A stretch of 64,000 nt of DNA from NCBI RefSeq assembly GCF_036711975.1, contig NC_091968.1, forward strand, positions 16,430,001-16,494,000. The letters are read 5' to 3'. The stretch is from Onthophagus taurus (lineage: Eukaryota; Arthropoda; Insecta; Coleoptera; Scarabaeidae). The notes beneath the pieces are model-generated. The model saw nothing but the letters and a program-made list of their open reading frames with translations. It searched no databases and was not told the DNA's origin. Each line of letters opens with the position of its first letter. Position 1 is the first letter of the stretch. The position numbers and the translations under genes were made by a program. Below are positions 25,060 through 35,748 of the stretch, one piece after another.

Positions 25060-25880
25060 CATTTAGATAACGACAATTTTGAAAAAGTGAAAGATACTTA
25101 TTTGTACCACTTCGCCAATTTCTTAACTAACTCAGCGGAACTCAGCAACATGTCTCTTTTGACAACAGCATCTATGACCCGATTATACTGTACAACCTAA
25201 TCTGGTTTGGTTTTAATTTGTCTAAATATTTATCCAACATTCTTACTCTTTCCCTGGGCAATGCTACTCAATATAATGTTAAAGATACTTTTGAATTTGT
25301 TAATTACATAAGGGGCTTTCAACTTCTATCTGACTATATTATTATTTCATGGGATGTGGTGAGTTTGTTTACCAACATCCCCTTAGATTTAATTTTCAAT
25401 ATTGTTAAAGACAAATGGGATTTAATTAAGGATAGCTGAGGATTTTCTTCTGAAACCTTTTGTAAACTCTTAGAGTTTGATTTTGATAACACTTACTTTT
25501 GGGCTCACCTACAAGTCCAATTTTGACACTTATAGTTATGGACGTTGTTCTCGATAATGTTATTCTTCAGTTAGAGTTTGAATTGGACCGCGTTATGCAT
25601 CACTTGACTAAGCGACAAATGAATAATGTTGAGAAAAACGGGATTTTCGTTTTCATCTCTCTAAAACTGTAAGACTTCTCAAAATAGACAGGCTCAAACT
25701 ATTGAAAATTATTCGGTGCACAAGCACAAAGGCCGCTTGGTCACTCGTTACGTTTTACGATTATACAAGATGTTTCTGTAATTCGTGGCATAAATTTAAT
25801 CACTAAAACTAAAGACAAAATGATGACGATTCTTGTAAAAACTTTTAAAGAAAATAATCTAGAGTTTAATTTTGTACTTT
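25060..25880 (+). pseudogene. Second Penelope-like copy, reverse transcriptase part
   Basis: 25218-25439 reads NATQYNVKDTFEFVNYIRG and IIISWDVVSLFTNIPLDL, the first catalytic block of a Penelope RT; flanking sequence carries weaker matches with stops (for example an LLEFDFDNTYF block at about 25465). It is a different, more decayed copy than the one at 3341. Its reading is interrupted by the inverted-repeat region 25884-27540. Confidence 0.75.
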
Positions 25881-25908
25881 TACTGGTTTTTATTTTATAT
25901 AGAATTTA

Positions 25909-25947
25909 AGTCTAATCAGTTTCGGCCCTTGGCCATCTTCAGAGACT
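25909..25947 (-). ncRNA. Hammerhead-ribozyme-like core, copy 1 (partly decayed)
   Basis: Minus strand: stem I AGUCU (25947-25943) pairs with AGACU (25913-25909); core CUGAAGA; stem II GGCC-AAG-GGCC; then GAAA. The helix III segment reads ACUGAU rather than the palindrome seen in the other copy, so helix III is probably broken. One unpaired U sits between the CUGANGA box and stem II, which departs from the canonical core. Confidence 0.5.
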
Positions 25948-27082
25948 CTACAAATAGATTAACATCTCTTATCTTATCCATTTTACAAACAAGTTTTATA
26001 ATATTTCTTTTTGTTTCGTTAAAAAAGTTCATACATCAAAATCAGATTATTAGTTACTAATTTACAAAATTAAAGTTTAAAAAGTTGTAAAATAAAAAAT
26101 TAAGGGCGAAGTGTTACAAGTTTACAGGTTAAAATTTAAGCACACTCTTTTTTTTAACAAAAGAAATATTAAGAAACTTGGGAAAAATTGAAGAATCATC
26201 ATGTGGCTTAAAAATCGACGATTTTTTCTAAATCAATGTGAAATGACCCAAAAAGCACGTTAAAAATATCAACCTCAATTTTGACATATTTGTAATCTTC
26301 ATTAAAAATCCTTTGAAATGAATACAAACACGACATATTTATCTTCAATATTAATGAAGTTATGGTCAACTTCCGGTTAAAAATGTCAACGTCAATTTTG
26401 ACATATGTGTAAACATGATACGTTTAATGCCATATTATTATTATATTATTATTCCATATTACTCGAGATATAAGCAACTTCCGGTTTGAAATGTCAATGT
26501 CATTTTGACATTCTTAATTTTTATAAAATGTTTTAATATTTGTCACAAAACAAAATATAATAAAAAAAATAAAAAAATTAAGGTTGGTATTAATATTTAA
26601 AAATTAAATTGCTATCTTCATTGTTGCTAACTTAGGGTTTAATGTTTTTTATTCTAACTTTTTTGTTTTTTGAGATAAGTGTCATCTTTGGACTCATTTT
26701 AAAGGTTTTTTAATGAAGATGACAAATATGTCAAAATTACCGTTGACGTTTCAAATCGGAAGTGATTGTATTTCCATTAATATTAAAGTTAAATATGTCG
26801 AGTTTGGACTCATTTTAAAAGACTTTTTATGAAGTTGACAAATATGTTAAAATTAAAAGTTGAAAGTTCGAACTTTTTGGTTTTTTGAGATAAATGCGTC
26901 AAGTTTGGACTCACTTTACAGGTTATTTTATGAAGATTACGAATATAATAATAAAATTAAAGTTGACATTGATAACTGAAAGTTTTTTTTACGACTAAAC
27001 CCGAATGTTTATGTTTATGAATCTTATGCTAACTAGCGCTATCTACCAATGCCACAGTAGACTGCTTATGCTAACACTAGAC

Positions 27083-27259
27083 CAGCGGTTCTCAAACTTA
27101 TATCCTTGCGTACCACTAAGGCTATTTTAAAAATCAGGTAGTACCACTGAACAAAAAAAAAAACAATAATGATAATGCAAATATAAACTGTTTTGCGTAC
27201 CACTTGAGAACTTCTCGCGTACCATCAGTGGTACGCGTACCATAGTTTGAGAACCACTG
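27083..27259. mobile_element. hAT-type MITE with 8 bp target duplication
   Basis: 177 bp element starting CAGCGGTTCTCAAACT and ending with the complement of CAGTGGTTCTCAAACT. It is flanked by perfect 8 bp duplicates CACTAGAC at 27075-27082 and 27260-27267. Internal GCGTACCA repeats are typical of such hAT MITEs. No coding capacity. Confidence 0.9.
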
Positions 27260-27468
27260 CACTAGACCAAGAACTAGAAACAATCGGCATTTAGTCCCAC
27301 GTCTCTCAAGACGGCTAAACCCGAATGATTCTCGTTCTAGGTTTTGTGTTAGTTCTAGTGATAGTTCTAGTTTTAGTGCAATAAAAATATGCAACATATG
27401 CTAACTAGCGCTACCTACCGCTGTCGTTTGTAAAATGAATAAGATGAGAGATGTTAATCTATTTGTAG

Positions 27469-27507
27469 AGTCTCTGAAGATGGTCAATTGCCGAAACTAG
27501 TTAGACT
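27469..27507 (+). ncRNA. Hammerhead-ribozyme-like core, copy 2
   Basis: Stem I AGUCU (27469-27473) pairs with AGACU (27503-27507). Core box CUGAAGA at 27474-27480, short stem II GGU/GCC around CAAUU, GAAA at 27493-27496, then the palindrome ACUAGU (27496-27501) as a possible intermolecular helix III, with predicted cleavage after U27502. Type I topology with a minimal, self-complementary helix III is known from Penelope-type elements and works as a dimer. One extra U before stem II is non-canonical. Activity untested. Confidence 0.55.
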
Positions 27508-27799
27508 TAAATTCTATATAAAATAAAAGACATAAACTTCTAATTTTATACTAATATCTAGAAAACGACACTGGCCCGAAATTGTAGGTTCATCTATTTT
27601 TTCTATTGTAGAATTTCTTGGTGTATCTAAGTGTCGTATCTAATGGTAAGTCGGTTCTTAGACGTATGATGCAAATCGGACTTGAAATTGTATAACGTGA
27701 TTGGCGCTTAGCTTTATACTTTAAAACAAATAGTATTTTAGGTCTTTCGGTATTCTGCATTTTTTCTAAGATAAGTTACATTTTTACATACCAGACAGC

Positions 27800-28707
27800 A
27801 TGAAAATCTCTAAAAACGATAAAATGTCGCTTAGTCAAGTGATGTATAACGCGGTCCAATTACCGTTCATTAAAAAATTTCTTGATTGTAAGGTTATTCG
27901 GGAGAATGCTTCTGTAGTCATTGATTGGTACACCAAACCTACATATTCAGGTCGTTATATTAACTATTATTCAAGTCATTCGTTTCATCATAAGATCAAT
28001 ACTCTTGTAGGTATGAAAAACTGAATTCTGAAAATCTGTAATACTATATTTCAAGCTGAAGCTCTTTCTGAACTTAAGAAAGTTTTTATCAATAACGGTT
28101 TTCCGTTAAAGATTGTTAATAAGGGTCTGTTTTCCACTTTCACTCAAATTACCGCTAATATAATGTAAATTCTAGTATTTTTTATGCTGTTTCGATTAGA
28201 CCTGCTAAGTATAGTAAAATAATGGAAATTAATGATCTTTCCAAAAAAATAATTAATATCTTGAAAATATATGTACTTACCTGAAGATAGAAGACTTGTC
28301 GAATATTATCCGTTAAAAATTAAGGACTTTTTCTCTAAAGTAAAAGATTTGGATCCTTTACTTTACAAACCGAACGTCATCTACCAAATCAACTGTAAAG
28401 ATTATACTGGTTGTTATATTGGTGTTACTGGTCAATGGCTGAAGAGACGTATCAGCTCACATAAAAGTGATTTTAACACTAAATAACTAATTGTGCTTTA
28501 GCTAAGTATATGGTCACTTGTAATCATGCTTTTGATTTTGAAAATCCTATCATTCTCGACACTGATGCGAATTACTACAGTAGATTGTTTTTGGAGATGT
28601 ATCAAATTAATTTAAATCAGAATACTGTTAATTTTAAGACGGAGATCAGTAATATAAGTAACATTTACTCTTTACCCAGAATTTACCCAGAAATGAAATT
28701 AATGTAA
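27800..28707 (+). pseudogene. Second Penelope-like copy, RT end and GIY-YIG endonuclease
   Basis: 27800-28024 reads PFIKKFLDCKVIREN and DWYTKPTYSGRYINY (end of the RT). 28271-28486 reads EDRRLVEYYPLKIKDFF and YTGCYIGVTGQWLKRRISSH, the GIY-YIG nuclease core. 28510-28707 reads RLFLEMYQINLNQNTVNFKTEI, its C-terminus. Stops at 28022, 28166 and 28484 break the frame. It gives a clearer view of the nuclease than the first copy. Confidence 0.85.
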
Positions 28708-29040
28708 ATCCTACAGATGGTAATTCACTAACATTTTAATTTTGTCTAATATTTTTAATTTGTTGTTTTTAAAAGGATTTTTTTTTGTTAACTTTTCAAA
28801 TTTAAAATTTGGCGATTTTATTTTTGTTCTTGCGCGTTAAATGCTAGGATTAGTGGATGCTACGCAGACGCAAAGTTTTCAAACCGGTTCAAAAATTGTT
28901 TCGACACATTTATCGTTTCATACACGTTATAAGTTCATGACTCTTCATCCATCTTGTAATGTTTTAATTAATTTTGACATTTTTGTCTTAATGAGTAGTC
29001 AAGAATTTAAGTACGAAGGCCTTCACGGCCGGTATGAAGT
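28708..29040 (+). repeat. Probable 3' untranslated part of the second Penelope copy
   Basis: T-rich tail after the nuclease, followed by unassigned sequence. A small frame at 28841-29047 has no recognisable motif. Confidence 0.4.
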
Positions 29041-29232
29041 AAACTAAAACAAGAACTAACACTAGAAACTTTCGGGTTTTGCAGTGCGTCTTTTAAGAAA
29101 AGGTTTGACGTTTCGGATGCTTGGTTTCTGAAGAAGGTTGCAACATGGCATCCGAAACGTCAAACCTTTTCTTAAAAGACGCACGGTAAAACCCAAAAGT
29201 TTCTAGTGTTAGTTCTAATTTTAGTTTAATAG
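29041..29232. repeat. Long hairpin with ribozyme-like loop
   Basis: Arms 29041-29120 and 29148-29232 are inverted complements (AGAAC-TAACACTAGAAACTTT, GTGCGTCTTTTAAGAAAAGG, TTTGACGTTTCGGATGC). The roughly 27-base loop begins with TTGGTTTCTGAAGAAGG. The same loop-plus-arm motif occurs as decayed single copies at 53070-53110 and 60991-61035. Confidence 0.7.
29123..29166 (+). ncRNA. Hammerhead-ribozyme-like core, copy 3
   Basis: Stem I GGUUU (29123-29127) pairs with AAACC (29162-29166). Core CUGAAGA at 29128-29134; stem II GGUUGC (29136-29141) with GCAUCC (29148-29153), one U-U mismatch; GAAA at 29154-29157; palindrome ACGU (29157-29160) as a possible intermolecular helix III; predicted cleavage after C29161. 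One extra A before stem II. The arm sequence can also pair with the upstream arm of the hairpin, which would compete with ribozyme folding. Confidence 0.55.
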
Positions 29233-29459
29233 TCAAGAATTGTTTTGATGTATTTCAACTGTCCCGATTTCACTTAACTATAATGTAAGTAAATTTAGAG
29301 GTTGTTTTTTCTTGTTAGTAACTTCATTGTTTTTTAGTAATCGCCTGTAGAAGAAACAATAAAGTTTCGAAATATTGCAAGTAATAATTTAGTAACATAG
29401 TTTGTTGCTCTGATCGCCGCATCCACTAATTCTACCGTGTAGTTATTAATAGGGTGGAT

Positions 29460-31440
29460 AAGAACTTTGTCAGTAAATAATATACAGAGTGGCTTCAGCG
29501 CGATTGGGATTTATCTGTTCGACCCTCATTCTACTTTTGTTAAGGTTTTAGCTCCTTCAACTGTGTCCCATACAACAGATGAGACACAGTCTTCATTCAA
29601 TCTGAAAAGAATCTCCCAGTCTCCGCCTTGGTGAATACATAGTACCATTACAAACATACCATTCTCATGTAGAAGAAACTGCAGAACTCACAACAGTTTC
29701 ATTCAGAATGGCATCGCAAAAATGTCTGATCATTCCAAAATGAAAACGCCCAGACTATCAGACGTAATGCACTGATCTATAAGGCAAGCGTAATCACGAC
29801 TTCACTATTTTGAGATTCTAAAAAACGTCCCGGCAAAGAAAACGAAGGAAAGCTGTGTAAGAATTCAATCCTCGATGATGCACAAGCACGGACATGGTTT
29901 CGGATAGTTGGATGTGTTAAAAGTCTGTAAATTAACAAATATTTTGTTGCAAAATATTATGCCTATTATCTTTAACAATACTTCCGTGAGATGTTTCGCA
30001 ACCTAGTATGTAGGTGAGGTAATCCATTTTACTGGGTTAATTGCCTTTACGACAGATCGCACTGGTACATCTGGTTTATGAATTTTTGGCAAATCAGAGA
30101 TTCGTGGTACTATTGATGCTTGTACAAACAGGCTTTTTGTTTGTAATATAGGAATATTCGTCTACTACTAGCAACACTTATTTCCTACATAAATAACGTG
30201 GATCTCACCAGATGGACAAACCAAGAATCAAATCGATCTCATCTTGACACGGATCCAAAGTACTCGACTGTAGATGCTATAGAGGCGTTAGCATCAACTC
30301 CGATCACTATTTAGTTGCTGGGTCTCAGAGATCAAATATCTAATACAAGAAATGGAAACGTGGAGATAACGATAACAAGATATAACGTCGGGAAACTGAA
30401 AAACGTTGAAGTATTAGATACATTTACATCTAGGGCGGAACAGAGATAGAACCGGGCAATGATGAGGATGCTGGTCCTACTGGCATAAATACTGCCTGGA
30501 GAATCTTGCAGACAACACTAGCTGAAATTTCGGAAGAGGTGCTGGGCTAAAAATCAAGTGAACAGCAAAATGAGTGGCTCTACGAAGAATGTAAAATGAA
30601 AAGGAGAATAACTAAAGCCAACATTGAAGACTACAAAAACAGAAGGAGCAATAGAGAGCTTGAAGAGATGGAACTTATATGAATCGAAAACCTTTTAATC
30701 CAAAAGTGAAGCAAATTAAGGACACTGATAAACTGACTAAATACTGAGAAAAGTGTAATACTGAGAAGATGGCGGGACCACTTTAGTATACTATCACTCT
30801 CTGATAGTGAACAACAAGAATATAATAATATGCACAACCGAATGTGAATCAAAGAATTTAACGTCTTCAAAAGAACCTTTTTAAGAAGCGAGAAAAGTCT
30901 TTCAATCTCTATCAAGTAATAAATCTCCAGAGACTGATAGTTTACGATCGGAACTTTTTAAACACAGCGTATTCACGATACAATTCTGCAGACTACTGAC
31001 ATAAGTTTGGCAGGAACACCTAATACCAGAGGAATAGAACACTAGGATTATATGCCCAGTATACAAGAAAGGAGATGTATACCACTGCGCATATAAAGCC
31101 CTGTCGGTAATACTTAACAAACGACGGATACCCTATAAAACATACAGGGACCATACCAGAAGGAATTAAAAACAAATAACTCTATTCGTTACCTTTCGGC
31201 TATTAGACAGGTACTTGATATTGGGTTGGGTTGGGATATCGACTGTCATTATATCTTCGTGGAGTTTAAGAAAACTTATGACACAGTTGCCGACGTGGTT
31301 AGATTTATTAAAATCAACCGATTCAGATGAGTAGCACATGTAATGAGACTGGGCGAAAATGAACCGACAAAAATAATAATGTTGCTTAGACCGTCGAAAC
31401 ATGAAGATGACGGAGACCGAAACTCAAATTTCATAACGAT
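29460..31440 (+). pseudogene. RTE-like LINE relic
   Basis: Piecewise plus-strand reading gives an endonuclease block TWISPDGQTKNQIDLILTR (about 30200), an AELFKH-type RT linker (SPETDSLRSELFKH, about 30920) and HLIPEEWNTRIICPVYKKGD (about 31010-31070), then EFKKTYDT (about 31260). These follow the order of RTE-clade ORF2 proteins. Stops and frameshifts are frequent. The CR1-like LINE is inserted near its 3' side at 31474. Confidence 0.7.
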
Positions 31441-31460
31441 GTGAATCCTGTATCACATCG

Positions 31461-31473
31461 TTATGGTAATAAG
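31461..31473 (+). repeat. Target site duplication, left copy
   Basis: TTATGGTAATAAG, repeated exactly at 35832-35844 on the other side of the CR1-like LINE. Confidence 0.9.
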
Positions 31474-31744
31474 CTTAACTTATCATAACTTATCATCGTC
31501 GCATAATCGCGTCTCTTGAGTTTCTAAGTAGTGTTGTGCGATTGTTATATTGGAGGCTTCTTTTTTGTTTTTTACATTCACCCGCGGGTGCTGGTCAGCG
31601 TGGTGTTTGATTTTGTTCGGTTTTGCATTCAACATTTTTCGAAGGATTAATATATCTATTTTTACATATTCTTTCTTCCGCCGCGTTGTCGTATTCGCTC
31701 GTGTTGACCTTTGTCCTGTCGTTGGAACCGGAATCCCCGTATCG

Positions 31745-32653
31745 ATGTCGGGGTGCAAGATCTGCTCGTCTCGCCTGTCATCCAAGAGTCCTGGCCTTCA
31801 GTGCGGCGGCTACCACGGGAACTTCCACGCCAAATGCGTAAAAATTTCGTCCGATGCGCTTGAACAAATTAAGGCGTCTTTTGGAAATGTTCCAAATGTC
31901 GAGGAAATTTGGATAAATCCGTCTTCTAGTGGCCCTAGCAATGCTCAACTGTACCGTCTCTTATCATCTATTCAGAATGATGTAAAGAATTTATCAAACA
32001 AATACGACGAGATTGTTAAGTCAATTTCCTTCTACGGCGACAAAATCACTGATTTCGAGCGAGCCCTTAACAATTTCGGTTATAAGATTAAGCAAGTCGA
32101 TGCGCTGGTCGCTGTAAATTCTAAACTTAAGGCTGATCTAGCTGCTGCGGAGTGTCGCCTTGATCACCTCGAGCAGTATTCGCGGCTCAATAATCTGATC
32201 ATCGCGGGAGTTCCCGAACATGTAGGAGAAAATCTTCCCGAAATTGTGTCCAACATTGCGGAAGCTATCAAATCTCCTATTGTGGCTTCCGATATAGATG
32301 CAGTTCATCGCTTGCCTCAAAGACCATCTCCAGGAAAAGACAAGTCGCGCGCTAAGGCCATTATAGTAAAGTTCACCTCCAGAATAACACGTGACCGTAT
32401 TTTTAGCGCGGCCAAATTATATCGTCGCAGTGCCAATGGGCGTTGTCTGTCGATTCCCGACGTTGCGGATAATCTTTACATTAATGAACATCTTACAGCT
32501 CGTAACATGGACCTCTTTAGTAAGGTGCGTGAAATCGCGAGAAATAAAAACTACAAGTATATCTGGACGAAGAGCTGCGTGTTCCATGTGCGGAAAGATG
32601 ATAGAGCGAAGATTTTGGTGATCAAATCGTCGTCTGACTTGAATAAATTGTAA
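31745..32653 (+). CDS. CR1-like LINE ORF1: PHD-finger, coiled-coil, RNA-binding protein
   Basis: Nucleic-acid-binding chaperone of the element. From the ATG at 31745: a PHD-like zinc finger at residues 4-31 (Cys4, Cys7, Cys20, His24 or His28, Cys31); a coiled-coil region at about 60-150 with heptad-like spacing (KYDEIVKSISFYGDKITDF, then LKADLAAAECRLDHLEQYSR); then an L1-ORF1-like RRM domain (NNLIIAGVPEH, AVHRLPQR, AIIVKFTSRITRDRIF, YINEHLT). The open frame extends upstream to 31550, but those residues look like untranslated sequence. It ends 49 bases before ORF2. Confidence 0.85.
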   Translation: MSGCKICSSRLSSKSPGLQCGGYHGNFHAKCVKISSDALEQIKASFGNVPNVEEIWINPSSSGPSNAQLYRLLSSIQNDVKNLSNKYDEIVKSISFYGDKITDFERALNNFGYKIKQVDALVAVNSKLKADLAAAECRLDHLEQYSRLNNLIIAGVPEHVGENLPEIVSNIAEAIKSPIVASDIDAVHRLPQRPSPGKDKSRAKAIIVKFTSRITRDRIFSAAKLYRRSANGRCLSIPDVADNLYINEHLTARNMDLFSKVREIARNKNYKYIWTKSCVFHVRKDDRAKILVIKSSSDLNKL

Positions 32654-32702
32654 GATGGCCCTCGTCGTTTTTATTGTTGTTCCTATCACTTTTTAACGGT
32701 TT

Positions 32703-35525
32703 ATGGGTATCAGCTTCTATTATCAGAACGTCCGTGGTTTACGATCCAAGACTAATACTTGTTCAATCAATTCACATGCCTTATTGGCGGATTTTATCTG
32801 CCTTACTGAAACATTTCTTAATGATAGCATATCCGACAAGGAGTTACTCAACTCATCTTATACCGTATATCGTCGCAATAGAAATTCAACGGCTTCCACC
32901 AAGCGCGATGGTGGCGGAGTCCTTATAGCTGCGAAGCATGGCTTTCATACCGTTCCCATGCCGAGTCTGCAAAGTGGTGCGGAGGACTTGTGGTTGAAAG
33001 TTCAGTGCGGTCAACTAATTTTTCTTTTGTGCTGTGTTTATCTTCCTCCTTCTGCTGATGAAGCGCTGAATCTGTTTTTGTCCAGTGTGTCTGCTGTGCG
33101 CGATGCCTACCCGGAAATTATGATTGTTATTATAGGTGATTTCAACATGCCAACTATCTCTTGGTCTATGTCTGAAGATGATGTATTAATTCCCACAGGG
33201 AATTTCGACCGTCGCGCGATTGATTTTCTTAACATTTATTCATATTGTAATTTTAGTCAATTTAATAATGTATCGAATATTAATAATAGAATTCTTGATC
33301 TTGTTCTATGCGCTAACGGTCGAGTCGAAAGCATACACCTCTGCAACGATCCACTTGTGGATCCTGACTGCCACCATCCACCGTTTGAATTCTTATTATC
33401 GGGCATGTTCATTTGTCTGAGTGATGGTCCGAATGTTCGCTTTCTTTTTAAGAACGCGAATTCCGGAGCTATCAAGTGTTTCTTAAATAGTATCGATTGG
33501 CAGACTGTTTTTGCTGGGATGGGCGTGGAGAGCATGGTTAAAGTTTTCTATGACCGCGTTAATTATGTAATTAACAGAGACGTTCCTAAGCGCTTTCTGC
33601 CTAAGCAACGTTTTCCTTACTGGTACAAACGTTCAACTATTCGTGTCATTAAAGAAAAGCTACTTTACCATAAAAAATGGAAATCTACTCGACATAATAG
33701 TGATTACTTGGCTTTCTCTATCTTGCGCTCCAGGTCTAAGAGGCTTATTGCGGCTGATTATAGAGATTACTTAAACTCGATTCAGGCGGGGGTTATGGAA
33801 AATCCCAAAGGAATCTGGTCCTTTGGTAAGTCCAGGAAAGGGGATGTGTCTGGCTTGCCGGCCGCTATGTTTTCTGTTGATGGGTCAATGGTGACCTCAG
33901 GTCATGATATCCCTTGTGCATTTGCAGAGTATTTCTCCTCGGTTTTCTTAGATGGTAGTATTGACCACTCAATGGTCTTCGGTGGCCAGGGTGTTTCACC
34001 TTGGTTTTCCCCTGCTGACGCAGTCCCCAATGTTTTGACCCATCTTGACAAGTCCTCTGGCTCTGGTCCGGATGGTATTCCATCTTCCTTTTTGGGGGAG
34101 TTTGCTGCCGAACTGTCGACCCCACTTTTTCTTATTTTTTCAAAATCCTTACTCGAAGGTACTTTTCCGCGCGCGTGGAAGACAGCTTTTGTCGTTCCAA
34201 TATTTAAATCAGGGAATAGACAGTTGATACAATTGGACAATTACCGTCCAATTTCTATTATCTCGTCTATTCCAAAGGTTTTTGAAAAAATTGTTTGCGA
34301 TTACTTTAACCACTCTATTGCTCACTCTCTCATTACTGAACAACATGGATTCTTGTCTGGCCGATCGGTTGAGTCTAACTTAGTGTCTTATGTTAATTTT
34401 ATTCATTCTACCTTAAATGAGGACTCACAGGTTGACGCAATTTATACCGATTTCTCTAAAGCCTTCGACAAGATTGACCATGGAATTCTTATACAAAAGC
34501 TGTCCTCCTTTAACATTCCTGCCGGCATTGTGCGCTGGATAATGTCATATCTTTCTGACAGAAGTCAGGCAGTTAGGATGGGTAGCTTTTTGTCGGACTA
34601 CAAACCCATCTCATCTGGTGTGCCTCAGGGAAGTCACCTTGGGCCCACATTATTTCTAATTTACATAAACGACATTTCTGCTTGCTTTAAATTTTCCAAA
34701 TTCCTGCTCTATGCGGATGATAACAAAATATTTACTAGAGTCAGCTCTAGTCATGACTGCCTAAGGCTCCAGGAGGACCTTGATCGTCTACATGATTACT
34801 GTCGCGTTAACAAACTTTATTTGAACTATGACAAATGCCAAAAAATAACGTTTACATGGAAACGCTATCCTATTAATTTTAATTACAACTTTAATGGTAG
34901 ACCTATTATCTCTACTGACAGAGTGAAGGATCTTGGCATTATACTTGATGCCAAATTGAGATATCACCTTCACATCGAAGTCATGGTGGCGAAAGCCCTG
35001 CGTAACCTAGGGTTTGTTATCAGAATAAGTAGACAGTTTACCAATTTTACAAGCATTAAATCCCTTTATATGGCATTTGTTAATAGCGTATTATCCTATG
35101 GTTCCATAGTGTGGAATCCTATGTACGCGGTCTATCGTGATCGCATCGAAGCGGTTCAACGACGCTTTGTACGCCATCTGGCTTACAAATATCATCTTCC
35201 CTATTGCGATTACGATAGACGCTGTGTGGTTTTTAACTTATTATCCCTGCGGCAGCGTCGGCTAGTCTCAGACTTAATTTTTCTTTTCAAACTGGTCAGT
35301 GGCTTGCTGGACGCACCTGATCTTCTGTTTGTGTTGAACTTTAATGTACCACAGCGTTTCACGCGGCGGAATACTACATTCCTTTTAGGCACATCGAACA
35401 CGAACGCTCATCTAAACTCGCCTATCGTTCGGCTTTTGAATACTTACAATCAGGACTTCAACCATGTTACTCTATTTGGACTCTCGTTGCGCTCATTTAG
35501 AGAATTACTATTACGTAACGTTTAG
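32703..35525 (+). CDS. CR1-like LINE ORF2: endonuclease-reverse transcriptase
   Basis: 940-codon polyprotein for target-primed reverse transcription. The N-terminal apurinic-type endonuclease shows QNVRGLRSK, LTETFLN, DGGGVLIAAK, VYLPPS, GDFNMP and ILDLVLC. The reverse transcriptase has NYRPISIISSIPKVFEKIV, TDFSKAFDKIDHGIL, SGVPQGSHLGPTLFLIYIND and LLYADDNKIF with the YADD box at residues 670-673. The C-terminal part has SYGSIVWNP and ends VTLFGLSLRSFRELLLRN. No stops or frameshifts. All catalytic motifs are present, so the protein could be active. Serine/His residues at the end of the endonuclease are less clear (DPDCHHPPFEF in place of the usual SDH). Confidence 0.92.
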   Translation: MGISFYYQNVRGLRSKTNTCSINSHALLADFICLTETFLNDSISDKELLNSSYTVYRRNRNSTASTKRDGGGVLIAAKHGFHTVPMPSLQSGAEDLWLKVQCGQLIFLLCCVYLPPSADEALNLFLSSVSAVRDAYPEIMIVIIGDFNMPTISWSMSEDDVLIPTGNFDRRAIDFLNIYSYCNFSQFNNVSNINNRILDLVLCANGRVESIHLCNDPLVDPDCHHPPFEFLLSGMFICLSDGPNVRFLFKNANSGAIKCFLNSIDWQTVFAGMGVESMVKVFYDRVNYVINRDVPKRFLPKQRFPYWYKRSTIRVIKEKLLYHKKWKSTRHNSDYLAFSILRSRSKRLIAADYRDYLNSIQAGVMENPKGIWSFGKSRKGDVSGLPAAMFSVDGSMVTSGHDIPCAFAEYFSSVFLDGSIDHSMVFGGQGVSPWFSPADAVPNVLTHLDKSSGSGPDGIPSSFLGEFAAELSTPLFLIFSKSLLEGTFPRAWKTAFVVPIFKSGNRQLIQLDNYRPISIISSIPKVFEKIVCDYFNHSIAHSLITEQHGFLSGRSVESNLVSYVNFIHSTLNEDSQVDAIYTDFSKAFDKIDHGILIQKLSSFNIPAGIVRWIMSYLSDRSQAVRMGSFLSDYKPISSGVPQGSHLGPTLFLIYINDISACFKFSKFLLYADDNKIFTRVSSSHDCLRLQEDLDRLHDYCRVNKLYLNYDKCQKITFTWKRYPINFNYNFNGRPIISTDRVKDLGIILDAKLRYHLHIEVMVAKALRNLGFVIRISRQFTNFTSIKSLYMAFVNSVLSYGSIVWNPMYAVYRDRIEAVQRRFVRHLAYKYHLPYCDYDRRCVVFNLLSLRQRRLVSDLIFLFKLVSGLLDAPDLLFVLNFNVPQRFTRRNTTFLLGTSNTNAHLNSPIVRLLNTYNQDFNHVTLFGLSLRSFRELLLRNV

Positions 35526-35748
35526 TTGTTATCTTCTGTATTGTAGTACAATTATATAATATTTTTCGCTTTTTTTTTTGTAATTTTTTTTTAATTAGCA
35601 ACTATCAATGCTGTTATTATTATTTTCATAGTTAATGTTATAATTATTGTTATTTTTTTTTTCTTTTCTCGTTTTCTTGCTTGGTATGTAGTTAAGTGCT
35701 TTGTTTTTATGAGGATGCTTCACTGGGGATATCCTCCCTGTTTGTGTC

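Larger units (their letters stand above)
25884..27540. repeat. Large inverted repeat with Penelope-type ends
   Basis: About 110 bases at 25884-25992 recur as the reverse complement at about 27424-27535, including ATAGAATTTAAGTCT, the hammerhead-like core and AAGATGAGAGATGTTAAT. Between them are several diverged repeats carrying TTTTGACAT with ACTTCCGG in direct and inverted order (about 26250-26990), and a hAT MITE. It looks like two head-to-head Penelope-type ends enclosing older repeats. Confidence 0.65.

Noticed and set aside
27134..27397. 87-codon minus-strand frame over the hAT MITE
   Set aside because: It runs across the MITE border and reads its inverted repeats; no protein features.
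29460..31440. A novel host gene cluster suggested by many short frames
   Set aside because: Piecewise reading gives RTE endonuclease and RT blocks in the normal order, so it is a decayed LINE.
33902..34240. Minus-strand frames within LINE ORF2
   Set aside because: Antisense shadows of the RT coding sequence.
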